Assembly: GCA_028023455.1 (NCBI GenBank)
Contig: JAQFVV010012396.1
Span: forward strand, 9,216,085 to 9,280,084
Length of the DNA stretch: 64,000 nt
Direction of reading: 5' to 3'
From: Epiperipatus broadwayi
Lineage: Eukaryota > Onychophora > Udeonychophora > Euonychophora > Peripatidae
Notes under the pieces: model-generated
Told to the model about the DNA's origin: nothing
Database searches by the model: none
The model's input: only the letters and a program-made list of their open reading frames with translations
Shown here: piece after piece, positions 22,700 to 33,860 of the stretch
Layout of the letters: the number at the start of each line of letters is the position of its first letter
Position numbering within the stretch: position 1 is the first letter of the stretch
Program-made: the position numbers and the translations under genes

Positions 22700-24550
22700 T
22701 TTGACTGTTTGATAGTGAAATAAAATTTTATCTTTGCATAAATCCAAATAATAGAATGTTTTTAATAAATCAATGTTTTATTTTTAAAATAACATTGTTA
22801 TTTAATGCATCAATTAATAACTACTACTTTATTTGAATCAGTTTATGAAAGTTCTATTATACCAAAATCAAAATATCGGAAAAATCTGTAATATATTTGG
22901 TGTTTGTCTGAAAGTTTATGATGATATTTTACTTGTAATTATATATTAAACTATTTTCATCATCTATAATTGTTAAATGTCGGTAGCAAAATTCAAACTT
23001 TATTTAAACTTTTCAAATACATTCAATTGTTAGTAATAACAATCAGATTAGTATATAATACCATATTTTGAATGGGATTCTTTTCTTTTTTGGGGTTGTT
23101 GGCCTGATCAATGGAAGTACTTGCATGGATATCAAACTGGTACTTTTTAGACTCATGAATATTGAATTTAAGGAGATATTTTAACCTTCTAGATTATTCA
23201 GTATTTATGAATGTAAAATGTCCCAGGTTTGATTCCCATGTTAGTACTGTCACTAGTCAGGTCAGAAATTCCTGGTGAAAAAAATAAAAATACTATTCGA
23301 AATGTTGTGCTATATACTAACCTAGTGCTATTAGTGACAGTTGAATGTATTTGAAAAGCTTAAATACAATTTCAAATTTTTTTAAAGACATTTAACAATT
23401 CTAAATGATGGAAATAGTACAAATTACCATAACTTTTTTAAAAATATTGTCTTTAAATATATGTGTATTTATATTAATTTAGGTTCAAATAATTATATTT
23501 CTATAGCTTTAATATTATTATCTAAAGACATATGTATGTGCAGTGGTGCCCAGCACCCTGAGCTTGGCTGAGTAAATAATAAAAATGTCAATAATGAACG
23601 GAAAAACTTTAATTAAAGTAGGTAAATTATTTTAAAAGGTATAAAGTGTTTTTTTTTTAAATATTATTAAGAAGCAAAATATAAATGTTATTTTGTATTA
23701 ATTAGAAGTAATTATGTGTGTTATCTTTAAATGATATGTAAAATGCCAAATTCTTAAAAAGATAAAGACTAGAATTCTCAGAAAATGTTAGCAAAACTGG
23801 AATAAGGGGGAAAAATATTGATTATGTGCATATATTATATATAAACAAAGTTAAGTTTATCAATATTAAGTAATAATATATTCTATATAGAAATCTTATC
23901 AAATTTTTAAAATCAGCAAAAAAAAAACTATTTGCATTTTTTTTTACGCTACTATTTCTGCCACAATATTTACTTAAATATTAGGAATTATTATAATTAA
24001 CATATATCTTATGAAATAAAGTTACATCTCTATTACTAATTTATTGTGTAAAGGTATGATGTCATAGGATGTGTCATCTTTGGGAATATATCGACATCTA
24101 GTGATCATTTCTAAAACAATATACTGTTTACCGTTTTCTTTCTTTTTTTTAAATGTTTACTTTTCAGACTAAATAAGAGTATTCATATACTGTTCATGGT
24201 ACTAATGGTGCATAATCTTTTTACACTTGCGACTCCTTCCTCAGACTAAAATTTGATGCAATCCATTATTTGTTATTACCATACTTGAATTATGAGTACG
24301 AGTATGTAACGATATTTATGATAAAACGGTAGTAGTTTTAACTAATTTACAAATTTGGGTGTATTTCTTAATATTTTAGTATTAAACATCTATGATTTAA
24401 AATGAAATTTTAAAATAAATCATAAATTGTAATACTGTATATACAAAACAATTTATTTTCATGTGATTTTTTATCTATTTTTAAAAATTAAAAAAAAAAA
24501 AGAACTACTTATCAAAAACTCAAAAGAATTTCTTTAAAACTTCACGACCC
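22700..24550. other. AT-rich stretch without a gene
   Basis: No coding motif recognised. Around 23,219-23,245 a B-box-like 'caggtttgattcccatg' suggests a decayed tRNA-derived repeat; its A box is not clear. Confidence 0.4.
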
Positions 24551-24720
24551 CCTAAAGCGTTGTGTCTCACGGGTTTTACTTACACTGGTTTATACAATTA
24601 AGAATAAATGCAGGAAGTTGTATAAAACACACACATACAAAACCCCCTTTTTTGGACAAATTACAAACAGATGGCATTAGCCTAATAATAAAAGTGACTG
24701 GTCAAACCCCCCCCATATGT

Positions 24721-24816
24721 CAGCATCGGCCCGGACGCGAACCCACAACCGTCTGCAACCAACTACTTGCTTGCAAGGTGGTTGCGATGACCTCTCGGCT
24801 AACACTTGGGTGCTGA
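24721..24816 (-). repeat. tRNA-derived SINE head, class II tRNA-like
   Basis: Minus strand: begins TCAGCA and ends TGCTGA, which pair as an acceptor-like stem. It contains A box GTTAGCCGAGAGGTCA and B box GGGTTCGCGTCC, with a long extra arm between anticodon and T regions (about 96 nt in all), as in leucine/serine-type tRNAs. It is the better preserved relative of 22,386-22,466. Two related copies with AT-rich neighbours point to a SINE family rather than a functional tRNA. Confidence 0.7.
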
Positions 24817-25048
24817 AATGTCAAGATGTCTTTCTGGACAAAGGACTGTATTATAAAACTATATAGATTAATTAACTTTTTTAAATCGTGCTAGGAAAAT
24901 ATTGGATTGCATCATTGTTACATTTTTGTTCTATCTTTCATTTTTTAAAATTTAGATACTTTTTTAATATAATAGCTTCTAAAAATAAAAAAATATATAT
25001 AATAGACAAGTTTCAGCTATAGGTAAGTTTTTTTTTTTCATATGCCAG

Positions 25049-25118
25049 ATACTTGACCGGGAAGCGAACCCGGGCCGGCAGGGAAGGCATCTATGTTAAC
25101 CACTAGGCCATCAACGCT
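25049..25118 (-). repeat. tRNA-like sequence (pseudogene or SINE head)
   Basis: Minus strand: A-box-like TGGCCTAGTGGTTAACA, a perfect T-arm CCGGG-TTCGCTT-CCCGG, and a partly paired acceptor (GTTGA against TCAAG). The anticodon arm is not convincing, so I do not call a working tRNA. Its sequence differs from the SINE at 24,721. Confidence 0.6.
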
Positions 25119-25157
25119 TGAAAGCATTTTTGAGTATTCCCATGCTAAAAATGTGAT

Positions 25158-25303
25158 AAAACAGACGCAAAACTCTCCATGCAGTAGTGTCACTCAGGCA
25201 AGCCAGAGTAAACAATGGATGCAAGGAAGGTTTGTACATAAAATCCCTATCTAGTATCTACTCATCCATAAGAAATGGTGATCACGTGGTGTTTAGTGGT
25301 TTA
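25158..25303 (+). mobile_element. Short internally deleted copy of the hammerhead-bearing family
   Basis: Flanked by aaaaatgtgat at 25,147-25,157 and 25,304-25,314 (11 bp). It contains one arm (GCAAAACTCTCCATGCAGTA onward) joined directly to the family tail (AAGAAATGGTGATCACGTGG then TGTTTAGTGG). The hammerhead part and the opposite arm are missing. It keeps exactly the same left edge and tail as the larger copies. Confidence 0.8.
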
Positions 25304-25474
25304 AAAAATGTGATGATATTCTCATTTTCAAAGATGTTAGTAATTATATATATATATAAAGAAGTCTGGGCCCATTGTTATATTGGCAGATATTTAATTT
25401 ATAATTTTAAAAGAAATATACATATTTGTGCTACACTTATTATAATATTAAAATTGCTTCTGATATGACTACGC

Positions 25475-26340
25475 TCTTTCAATGCTCAAGAAAATCCACA
25501 ATAAAAGAGAAAAGGATCAGAGTGAAGACACTGTGGAGCCCACAGATACACCACCACCCATACCCAGTAAATGGGTCAAAGAGCTACAAGATCAACTGGG
25601 GACTATATTTTCAGCTACCGAGCAAATAGAGAAAGCTAAGCAAACATACTGGGAAGTGTACAAACTCCTTTTCCCACATCAAAACCCGCTATCTACCCGA
25701 TTAAGACTGACTGTAAAACAAATGCTCAGGAAGTCAAGATACTGGTGGATAGGACCAAAGCTGGTCAACTTTATAATCAAGTTTAACTTGTCCTCTTTGC
25801 CCACCAGTCACTTTTTGGTGATGCAGAGAGGATTTCGTCAAATAAACCCCATGTGTAAACTCTGTAATATGCATGAAGAAACACTGGAGCACATCTTCTA
25901 TGCCTGCTCATACCTGAGTTGCACGAGAAACAAAATTATCACAAGCATTTCCTCTGGCTGTGGCAATGTCCTGTCAATTGATCGAGCAATTAAAGAAGGA
26001 AACTATGCAATTATCAGGCTAGCAGCATGCCTACTACATGCCTCATGGACCACCAGGTGTCAACATACCTTCAGACAAGGACATAGTGATCCTTGGAGAA
26101 CTTTTAAAACAATACTAATAACCATGAAGAACAGAGATCGACTCCTTGTGCCAGAGCGTCTCTTTGTAGATACATGGGCACAGATTATCATTTGTGACGA
26201 TGAGATGACATCTCAGTCTACTGCGCTAAATGTTGTGATGACAACGCCACACAGATTGGTTGCAAAATTTTGAACTTCTATATGAAACTCTTGTAATTAC
26301 TAAATGTAGCTACCTAACACTGTAAATTTTTTCTTAATAA
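25475..26340 (+). pseudogene. 5'-truncated LINE: intact C-terminal ORF with CCHC motif and poly(A)
   Basis: An uninterrupted frame to a stop at 26,273 (about 263 codons from the ATG at 25,482) encodes the region after RT of a non-LTR retrotransposon. At about residues 100-115 is NLSSLPTSHFLVMQRG, and at about 125-145 CKLCNMHEETLEHIFYAC, a Cx2Cx7HxxxxC zinc-binding motif of the zf-RVT kind. It is clearly more GC-rich than its neighbours. A short 3' UTR ends in AATAAAAAAAAA at about 26,331-26,347. The 5' break near 25,470 gives no RT or endonuclease, as expected from incomplete reverse transcription. The open frame suggests a fairly recent insertion. The sense strand matches that of the host gene downstream. 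Confidence 0.75.
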
Positions 26341-26349
26341 AAAAAAAAT

Positions 26350-27785
26350 TATCTCTTGATCATAATACTCTCCTGTTTAGATAGAATATGTAAATCACTA
26401 CTATTGAGTTTATATATATATAAAGCTAAAACTATAATGATTATATAAATCGACTGCATAAACTCAGAAGCCCATAGGCTTCTACAAAAGTTCTTCTTCT
26501 CAATTATTCAATTAATTTGTTACTTTTAAAAAAAGCATAATACTGTAGTTAAAATTTAATTTGCATTTGGAAGCAGTAATCTCTTCACTTCTGAAACACA
26601 TCTGGAAGTGTGATCATCAGATAATTCACCAAGTTTTTATCATATATTATTCACCATAAAATACTATTATTCACCACCAACAAATTAAATTACAACTTTT
26701 TCTTTTAAGATACATATATTCTCCAAAATATATAAATAAATGCATAATCTTGTTTTTTAAAAGAAAAAAAACTTTATTTATAAACATGTATTTTTTGTTT
26801 GTAGATTCTTGAAAATGACTGTAATGATGTAAAACAGTTGAAATGTTGGAAAGTGTATGATAAAATTATATATATATGTTCATTGGTAATTATGAAAATA
26901 AAGTTTTTTGAAAAGAAAAAAGGAGTTTTTATTATATAGGACTTCTTCAATCTCACAGAACATCTGCAATCCAGAAACTGATCAGAAACCTGTTTGGCGT
27001 CTTCATCTAGTATTCATTGATTGCTCATGCTCGCAAAGTTGACCTTGGATTGAAGAGAGAGAGAGAGATGTTGTTATTGGTATAATTATTCATTTTCACT
27101 TTTTATAAAACAAAATTTTAATTTGAATCAAAAAAGCATTTAGATAACATTTTACATGTATCAAATTTTGCACTCATTTATTTTAAGCATTTTCAAGTAA
27201 ATAATTTTATTGGATTCAATGTCTTTCATATGGACCCCGCCCCCACCCTTCCCAATTATTTATAAAAACAAATTTATGGAGATTTCAACCAAGAAGTGAA
27301 TTCATTTATGACTTTATTAAGTTTTCAGTGTTAACATTGTATTAAATTATACTATCAATAATTATAATATTTTGTTTATTTTTTGACCACAAATATGTAA
27401 GTCAGACTGGTAAATTCCATTTTTGAAATATATAAGCACAGTGATTAATGTTAGTCCTGAACCTAATAATTGGATTCCAGTAATGTTTATCTGGGAAGAT
27501 CACATTTAATTGTTTTTATTTTTAAATTAAGAAAAATTATATTCTTTTATTCCTTTGAAGAGATTCATGAAAAGAAATCATTTAAATAGTAAAACTCTTA
27601 AAGTAGTAATTTAATAGTTTATAATTAGATAGCTCCTGTGAGGGAATGAACTAATATTTCTTCTACTAATATTTAATTGCACATCCAAAAGTTTGAAACA
27701 TAAAAGAGCTATCTTATTATTGTATTCATGTTGAACATTATCATATACATTTTTTATTTTTAACTATACATCTTGTATATATATA
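26350..27785. other. AT-rich stretch without a gene
   Basis: Nothing coding recognised. A (GA)n run lies at about 27,055-27,068, next to a slightly GC-richer patch at 26,940-27,060 of unknown origin. Confidence 0.4.
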
Positions 27786-27788
27786 TAT

Positions 27789-28470
27789 CATTAAAAACCA
27801 GTCAATACTTAGACCAGGGGTCCCCAACCCTACGCCCGCGGGCACCATGGCGCCCGCAGACCATTTTACGTGTGCCCACCGCTATACGAACATGATAAAA
27901 AATTATTTATCTGATACAAATAAATTTAATTTTTAAAATTTCTTATAAATTATTGTATTATATTGTAATCAAATTGTAGGGCATACTATACTTTTACAGC
28001 GTAAAAATATAAACGTTAATTATATGTTAAAATTTTATTTTTGAAATATTTTTTTGTACATTATGTATATTATTAACAATATCCAACTATAAATTTACAT
28101 TGAAAAAATAAATGGTGCCTAGTACCTGGTTGAAAAAATAAATGGTGCCCGCCACCTGGCCAGTATTATAGAATGTGCTCTTAAGTGCAAAAAGGTTGGG
28201 GATCCCTGACTTAGACAATCCCAATATCAATAATAATCAACATTTCCAATTGTTGTCAAGGCAACCTTGCCTTATTAAGTGTCTAATATATTTGACACTA
28301 AAGATTGCAACTTGACCACACAGTTTGAAATAATTGATACAATATTAGACCATTAATAAGTGTGGGATTCCACCCTTACTATTAAAAGGAGGTTGCCTTG
28401 AGAACAGTTAGAAATTGTTGATTGTTATTGATATTGGAATTGTCTAAATGTTGACTGGTTTTTAATGATT
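27789..28470. mobile_element. Inverted-repeat element E (MITE-like), interrupted by a hAT MITE
   Basis: Left end 'cattaaaaaccagtcaatac' matches the inverse of the right end near 28,450-28,470. After removing the nested insertion at 27,815-28,208 the left arm continues through 'aatatcaataataatcaaca' and 'caaggcaacc', matching about 28,388-28,460 inverted. A further right-end copy lies at 29,165-29,285. No transposase is present. Confidence 0.7.
27815..28208. mobile_element. hAT-superfamily MITE, 8 bp target duplication
   Basis: Terminal inverted repeats CAGGGGTCCCCAACC and GGTTGGGGATCCCTG (one mismatch) are of hAT type. The exact 8 bp duplication acttagac is at 27,807-27,814 and 28,209-28,216, the length typical for hAT. 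At 394 bp it has no transposase. Two adjacent 'aaaaaataaatggtgcc' blocks (about 28,104-28,150) form a short internal duplication. It sits inside the arm of element E, so it is the younger of the two. Confidence 0.92.
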
Positions 28471-28639
28471 ACTTATAAACCCATTTAGCCTTGAGCATTA
28501 TTTCACTTATTATTTAAGTAATAACTTTGGGTGTAATTTGGAATTAATAATTGCAGTTTATAATGTTATAATTGACTATTTATTAGTCTGCACTCAGAAT
28601 AGGTTTTATTTACCTGTTTAAAGAGTTTTATTTAATCTT

Positions 28640-29290
28640 TGTCATCAAGTTGCAATCTTTAATGCCTATAAAAGTATATTAGATACTTAATAAGAGTGTA
28701 AATAGTCAATAAAAAATAGTCATATCACATGACCCCATTTCTTTTTTAAACTTGTAAAATATAAACAGAGAGCTTTGCTAATTGCTCAACAAGCTTCGTG
28801 ATAAATGCATAGCAAGAGAAAGCATTTAAAATATCTCTGTAAGAAACCACACCCAAAACCCTGACCAATGGTTTCATGCTTTGGCACTCCTCAGAGAGGC
28901 GCTAGTGTAGTTCAGACACTAGATCTAAAAATACCAACCCAAAGCCAGCATTTATCTAAGAGTTAACTATTGAGTAGAAAATCTTAAATTTTCAGGACAC
29001 AAATGTCTTCAAACCCAGCTATCTAACTCAAATAACTATATGGGGCTGATAGATCTTCAGCCAAACCATACATTAGTAGTCTTAGCAATATAACATCCCT
29101 TAAGACTTAAAGCAAAAAGCATAAATAATCAATAAATAAAAAAAATAGTCATATATCACATGACCTCGCTTATTGCTAAAAGGTTGCCTTGACAACAGTT
29201 AGAAATTGTTGATTGTTATTGATATAGGGATTGTCTAAGTATTGACTGTTTTTTAATGATTACATATAAACCCATTTAGTCTTCAAATGC
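28640..29290 (+). repeat. Further pieces of element E and its flanks
   Basis: 29,165-29,285 repeats the right end of element E (GGTTGCCTTGACAACAGTTA through AACCCATTTAGTC). 'tagtcatatcacatgacc' occurs near 28,719 and again, slightly altered, near 29,142. About 28,640-28,700 is an inverted relative of 28,270-28,320. Together they suggest repeated insertion of the same family; exact boundaries are unclear. Confidence 0.6.
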
Positions 29291-30479
29291 ATAAGTAGTT
29301 AATTACCAAGAAAAGTGATTGACTCCAGAGCAGAGGTTCGTACAAACCTTAGTGTAGTATTCAATATCTCAACTCAACATAGGGCTGTTGGATAGTGATA
29401 ATACTGCTTAGCTCTATTACTGCACTTAAATTGCTTTTGAACTGTAGATTATAGAAAATTTCCAAGCACTCCTATTTTCTAACCTAGCCTTTCTAAAGCA
29501 ATGTTAGCTTTTATATACCATCAGTAATTCTTTTAAATAAATCATCATTGATATAAATAATATTGATTTTCAAAACTCTTAGGATTAGCATTTATTTGGC
29601 TTTGGTATTTCTTCTGCAGTGACAAAAAAAAACAACAACAACTATATTGTTAAGTTTATGAAACATAATCTATTCATTTAGTATTTCTGTTATTACATAC
29701 CTATAATGAATAAAAATATTTTAATATATTTCTATTATAAATAATTTTAAAATCATTCATAAATGAAAATGACAATTCTAATGCAGGAAAGAGAAAAAGA
29801 AAGAACTGCTGATTAAAAAATAAAATGTTGAACATTATTTTTGCAATGAATATATAAATTAATCCATTAACCATAAATATGACCACAAATGTCACATAAT
29901 AATCTCTGCCATAGCTCTGAAAAATTCCAATATCTTACCTAATTGCAATTTTTCAGTCTATTGCCAGTAATTCTTCTCTTGAGAGGAGTATTATATCTTT
30001 ATATAGGGTTAATTTTTATATTATAAAATTCATCAGAAGTACATTTTTAGGAAATCTTTTTACCGATCATTCACTATCTTTATTCAATTCTTTAAAGAAG
30101 CACTCTTTTAATTGTAGACTCAGTAACATCATAACTAAAAAAAATGAACATATCAATGGTATTATAATATTGCCATTGTATTTTCAGAATTTTACTGCGC
30201 ACTCTTGAATGAAATTTTTCCAATGCCCTTGTGCCATTTTAATAGAGGATTCATATCTCATTCCCTTTCAATTTTTTAACTTGTGAATGCAGCAACAATA
30301 GATTGGATTCTGTTTTCACTTCAACATTCAGGTCTTTCTCCCTAAAAATCTATAAAGATATTTGGATTGTTTTATCTCAAGCTAGTAAAAACCAGACTAA
30401 AAATCAGTTTTTTTTTAATCATTCCCTTGAACCAGAATTTTTAAATATTAATACTAAACTAAAAAAAACTTTATAGATG

Positions 30480-31080
30480 TATTCAAACAATAAGAACTAT
30501 CTGTAAACCATTTCTTGAATTGCCAAGAATAACACAATCATCAGCATACTATAAATCAAAAAGCCAAGAAGATAAAGTTTTTTTGTTTTTTTTTTACTAG
30601 TTCAAATTAAAAACTCAATCATCAAACATTTAGAGGATTTTGATATAGGCTTTGTGAAAGCTTCTATAAACTGTTTTAAATACTGTTATTATTAAACAGG
30701 AAACAACATTAACACTAGTTTTTATTTTATTTGTGCATACTCATATATATATATAAAATTCAAAATCACGTAATTTGTTGGATGTTGAACTCATGTGATC
30801 GACTCAACTCAAATCAGAATACTCTTCTAAATGTTCAACCAAGAATCTACAACTGAAGAATTATGACATAAAAAATAGAATTCTTTTGAGTTTCCAAACA
30901 AATTTATTTTTCTAGATCCAACAGTAAAATCTTTGATTTTTCCTAGGCATAACTGAAGTATCATCAGCAGATTCAGGCTAATCCATGATTGTAACACTCA
31001 TTTGCTTCACAAATGGAATTTAATAACCACTATCCTATTTAAATGTGGCCCAGCACAAACCATGAACACATAGTTAATAA
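30480..31080 (+). pseudogene. Degenerate LINE 3' end
   Basis: About 30,900-31,070 read through frame changes gives DPTVKSL, then an arginine-tryptophan type spacer, RFRLIHDCNTHLLHKWNL and FKCGPAQTMNT. This matches the C-terminal pattern of Jockey/R1-like ORF2 (D-P-T ... R-F-R-T-G-H ... H-K-W-x-L ... C-G-x-x-Q-T-M). 30,520-30,690 is related to 340-500 of the window. Badly decayed; family level only. Confidence 0.55.
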
Positions 31081-31398
31081 CTGTCACATCAATAGCTATA
31101 GTGGCAGAATTTAAGAACTTAGTATAACCACTAATGAATCTGTCTCCTAATTGAAATTTTTACAGATTTATTTATGATATTTTGTTAATAATTAAACATA
31201 ATATACATATTATATTTGCATTCGTATATATTGTCTAATCTTACTCAATATCTCTATTAAAAAACAAATAGATATTTTATATAATTTTCTATATGCAATA
31301 TGATGTTATAATAAAAATTATTTTACTAGGTCTAATATCAATGTTATTATTGTTTGTAATTATTTTATTTAAAATTAACAATGTTTTATAATATATAG

Positions 31399-31569
31399 TG
31401 TAATTTGTGTCATAATGACATTTCATTGGGAGCTGTATATGTGGCCCAAGATGGTGTATGGAAACTTGGAAATATGGATCATGTTTGTAAATTTAGCGAA
31501 GCAACTCCAAATAATTTAAATAATTGTCGTGACATGAGAGATGAGAAATCAATATCACCTGAAGAAAAA
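31399..31569 (+). CDS. SCYL3: SCYL3/PACE-1 pseudokinase, exon a (kinase C-lobe)
   Basis: The 171 nt exon begins after an AG (31,397-31,398) and ends before GTAAGG; phase 0 to 0, 57 codons. Residues CHNDISLGAVYVAQDGVWKL and VCKFSEATP...MRDEKSISPEE align closely with the catalytic-loop and activation-segment region of animal SCYL3 (protein associated with the C-terminus of ezrin), more closely than with SCYL1 or SCYL2. SCY1-like proteins are scaffold pseudokinases of the secretory pathway, and vertebrate SCYL3 is reported at the Golgi and cell edge. Here HRD appears as HND, the catalytic-loop Lys/Asn are absent, and the DFG position reads NMD, so phosphotransfer is not expected. The exons for the N-lobe, which must lie upstream, were not found in 1-31,398. 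Confidence 0.9.
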
Positions 31570-32597
31570 GTAAGGATAATTTATTTATTTGTTCATTTTA
31601 ACTAAAGTTTTTTTTTTTTAATAGTCTACTAAAATTGTAATGGATATGATTTATTTACAAAAAAGTAAACACTTAATTACATTACAAATAGTGAAAAACA
31701 TATCAGATTATTACACATTACTTTATTTCTGAATGCATTGTTGATTTTGTGATCTTAATTAGACACATTAATGAGGTTTGTCTAGGCAGAATTGACAGGC
31801 AACATTTTTTCAGTTTCTAATTGGACAATTTCAGTAAAGTACCAAATTTTGAGTTTATAAGAAATTAATGCAAGGAAAACATGAGATGCAACTTATTTAT
31901 AGTAGATATGTCACACTTATTCATATATATTTTAAATAATCTTTTGGCATTCATATTTAGGTAGTTATTTTTCATAATGTCTAATATGAATGAACACATA
32001 GCAAAACAAATATCTTTCAGCATATGATGTAGAGTTATAGCGTTGTGTGATTAAAACACTTTTATGGATTTATCAAATAACTTATATTTGATTATAATCA
32101 GGAACACAAAATCTTTGTTATTTAGAGTTATTACAGTTTTTGAATAGATGATAATGATGAAAATATACTTTCAGAATCACTATAACAGAAACTTTAAAAT
32201 ATTTTGATTTCTAAAAGTATAGGGAAAGAAATAGAAAGATCTATGTACTAGTAAGAAAATTCACAGCTGAATCCATGAGTATTTTATTATCTTACTGTGA
32301 TAGTATTATATAATAAAGAATTCAGTATGTAAATCATCAGGATTATGATGCAATATAGTACAATAACTAAGAAAAAGATGAGAAGAATGGAAAAGTGGAT
32401 CAAAAGTTTTCTGATGCAAGTCTGAGATTAGTTCTTTCAGTGTTGTGATATTAAGTTTAAACACTTTATGAAAGTTGTAAAGAGCTTAAAACATATTAGG
32501 TTTACACCAGGCATATGAAAAGTAAAAACTGGCAAAACTCTCCACTCAGTGCAGGCCAGGGTAATCAATGGATGCAAGAAGGTTTGTGTGCCTACTC

Positions 32598-32656
32598 ATC
32601 CAATATCACCAGACTAGTTTCTAGCTTGTGGCTTTCATCAGAGAGGAGCCTTGGAT
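32598..32656 (-). ncRNA. Type I hammerhead ribozyme in the left arm
   Basis: Minus strand: distal stem I ATCCAA/TTGGAT, core CTGATGA, stem II AAGC-CACAA-GCTA, GAAA, short stem III and GTC. At stem II positions 10.2/11.2 this copy has A-T where the 8,802 copy has G-C, a compensatory change. The pair nearest the core is an A-A mismatch. Proximal stem I is slightly weakened. Confidence 0.75.
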
Positions 32657-32928
32657 CTGGGAGCACTACACTTAGATCTTAAGGTCTAATGCAACCTTTC
32701 AGCAGCCACCTTTTATCTTTTTAGTTAACTATAAAACTATGAGTCTAAAAGACACCAAAATATTTGGGCACTGAACTGAGTTCAGACCTAGATTACTATA
32801 TAAGCTAATGAGCTTGGATTGAAAATATTATTTTGTTTTCAATTTTAGACTCATAGTTAATTAGAAAGATAAAAGATTGTTGCTGGAGGATTGCATTAGA
32901 TCCTAAAATCTAGATGCAGTGCTCTCAG

Positions 32929-32986
32929 ATCCAAGCCCCTCACTGATGAAAGCCACAAGCTAGAAACTAGTCTGGGGATATTGGAT
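32929..32986 (+). ncRNA. Type I hammerhead ribozyme in the right arm
   Basis: Plus strand: ATCCAA, CCCTCA, CTGATGA, AAGC-CACAA-GCTA, GAAA, C-TA-G, GTC, TGGGGA, TA, TTGGAT. The core is intact and both stem I helices form. Same A-T covariation and A-A mismatch in stem II as in the left arm. Confidence 0.78.
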
Positions 32987-33166
32987 GAGTAGACACTAGA
33001 TAGGGATTTTATGCAGAAACCTTCTTGCATCCATTGATTACGCTGGCTTGCACTGAGGGGTACTACTATATGGAGAGTTTTGCCTGTTTTAACAGCTTGA
33101 GCAAGCATAAGAAATGATGATCATGTGATCATATGAAAAGTACTAATGCTCCCATATATTGTTTAA

Positions 33167-33860
33167 TTAATATTAATAATCAGCCATTAAGCTAATGCAC
33201 ATGTGCTTTGTGTATTTTAAACTATAAATGAATACTCTCACTTTCCAAACACAAGATAAAGTCTTTAAGAAAAGATAGAATGAATCCATCTATCTTTTTG
33301 ACCCAAACATTTAGGTATGAGCAAATCTTAAGCATTTGGAAATGAGACCATGAAGTTGTTAAGCGATCACTTTAAATTACTTTTACTATGCCTGAATGAA
33401 TGACGCTTGTCAAATTTTCTAGAATTTACGATAAATCATTCTTATTTGAAATTAAGCATATGTAAATACGATATTTATTTTATATAGCGCTATATTTATT
33501 AAACTAATATTAATAATCAGCCATATTGTATTTACATATGCTCAATTTCAAATAAGAATGACTTATTGTTTTTTAGAAAATTTCACATCATTCATTCAGG
33601 CATAGTAAAAGTAATTTAAAGTGATCGCTTAACATTTTTACACTCTCATTCCAAATGCTTAAGATTTGCCCATACATAAAAGTTTGGGTCAAAAAGATAG
33701 ATGGATTCATTCTATCTTTTCACAAAGACTTTATCTTGTGTTTGGAAAATGAAAGTATTCATTTATAGTTTAAAATACACACAGCGCATGTGCATTAGCT
33801 TAGTGGCTGATTATTAATATTACAGTTTAATAAACATAGCACTATATAAAATAAATATCG
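33167..33860. mobile_element. Foldback element F, about 300 bp arms, one-sided tail, 10 bp target duplication
   Basis: Flanked by tattgtttaa at 33,157-33,166 and 33,861-33,870. Left arm starts TTAATATTAATAATCAGCCA; its inverted partner ends near 33,822 and is followed by a tail of about 38 bp (CAGTTTAATAAACATAGCAC...). An inverted version of that tail lies in the centre (about 33,472-33,522). Paired landmarks include 'agataaagtcttt', 'ccatctatctttttgaccca' and 'aaagtgatcgcttaa'. No reading frame and no transposase. It lies 37 bp right of the hammerhead-family insertion. Confidence 0.82.

Larger units (their letters stand above)
32525..33129 (+). mobile_element. Hammerhead-bearing foldback element, 13 bp target duplication
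   Basis: Flanked by catatgaaaagta at 32,512-32,524 and 33,130-33,142 (exact). Left arm (from about 32,528) and right arm (to about 33,092) are inverted copies with a central spacer of about 200 bp that is itself partly palindromic (ATGAGTCTAAAA near 32,740 against TTTTAGACTCAT near 32,845). A one-sided tail of about 35 bp (AGCATAAGAAATGATGATCA) follows the right arm. Each arm contains one hammerhead fold. No coding capacity. Confidence 0.88.

Noticed and set aside
26960-27020. CTGATCAGAAACCTG...GGCGTC, resembling a hammerhead core
   Set aside because: No stem II separates CTGAT from GAAAC and no stem I is evident; treated as chance.
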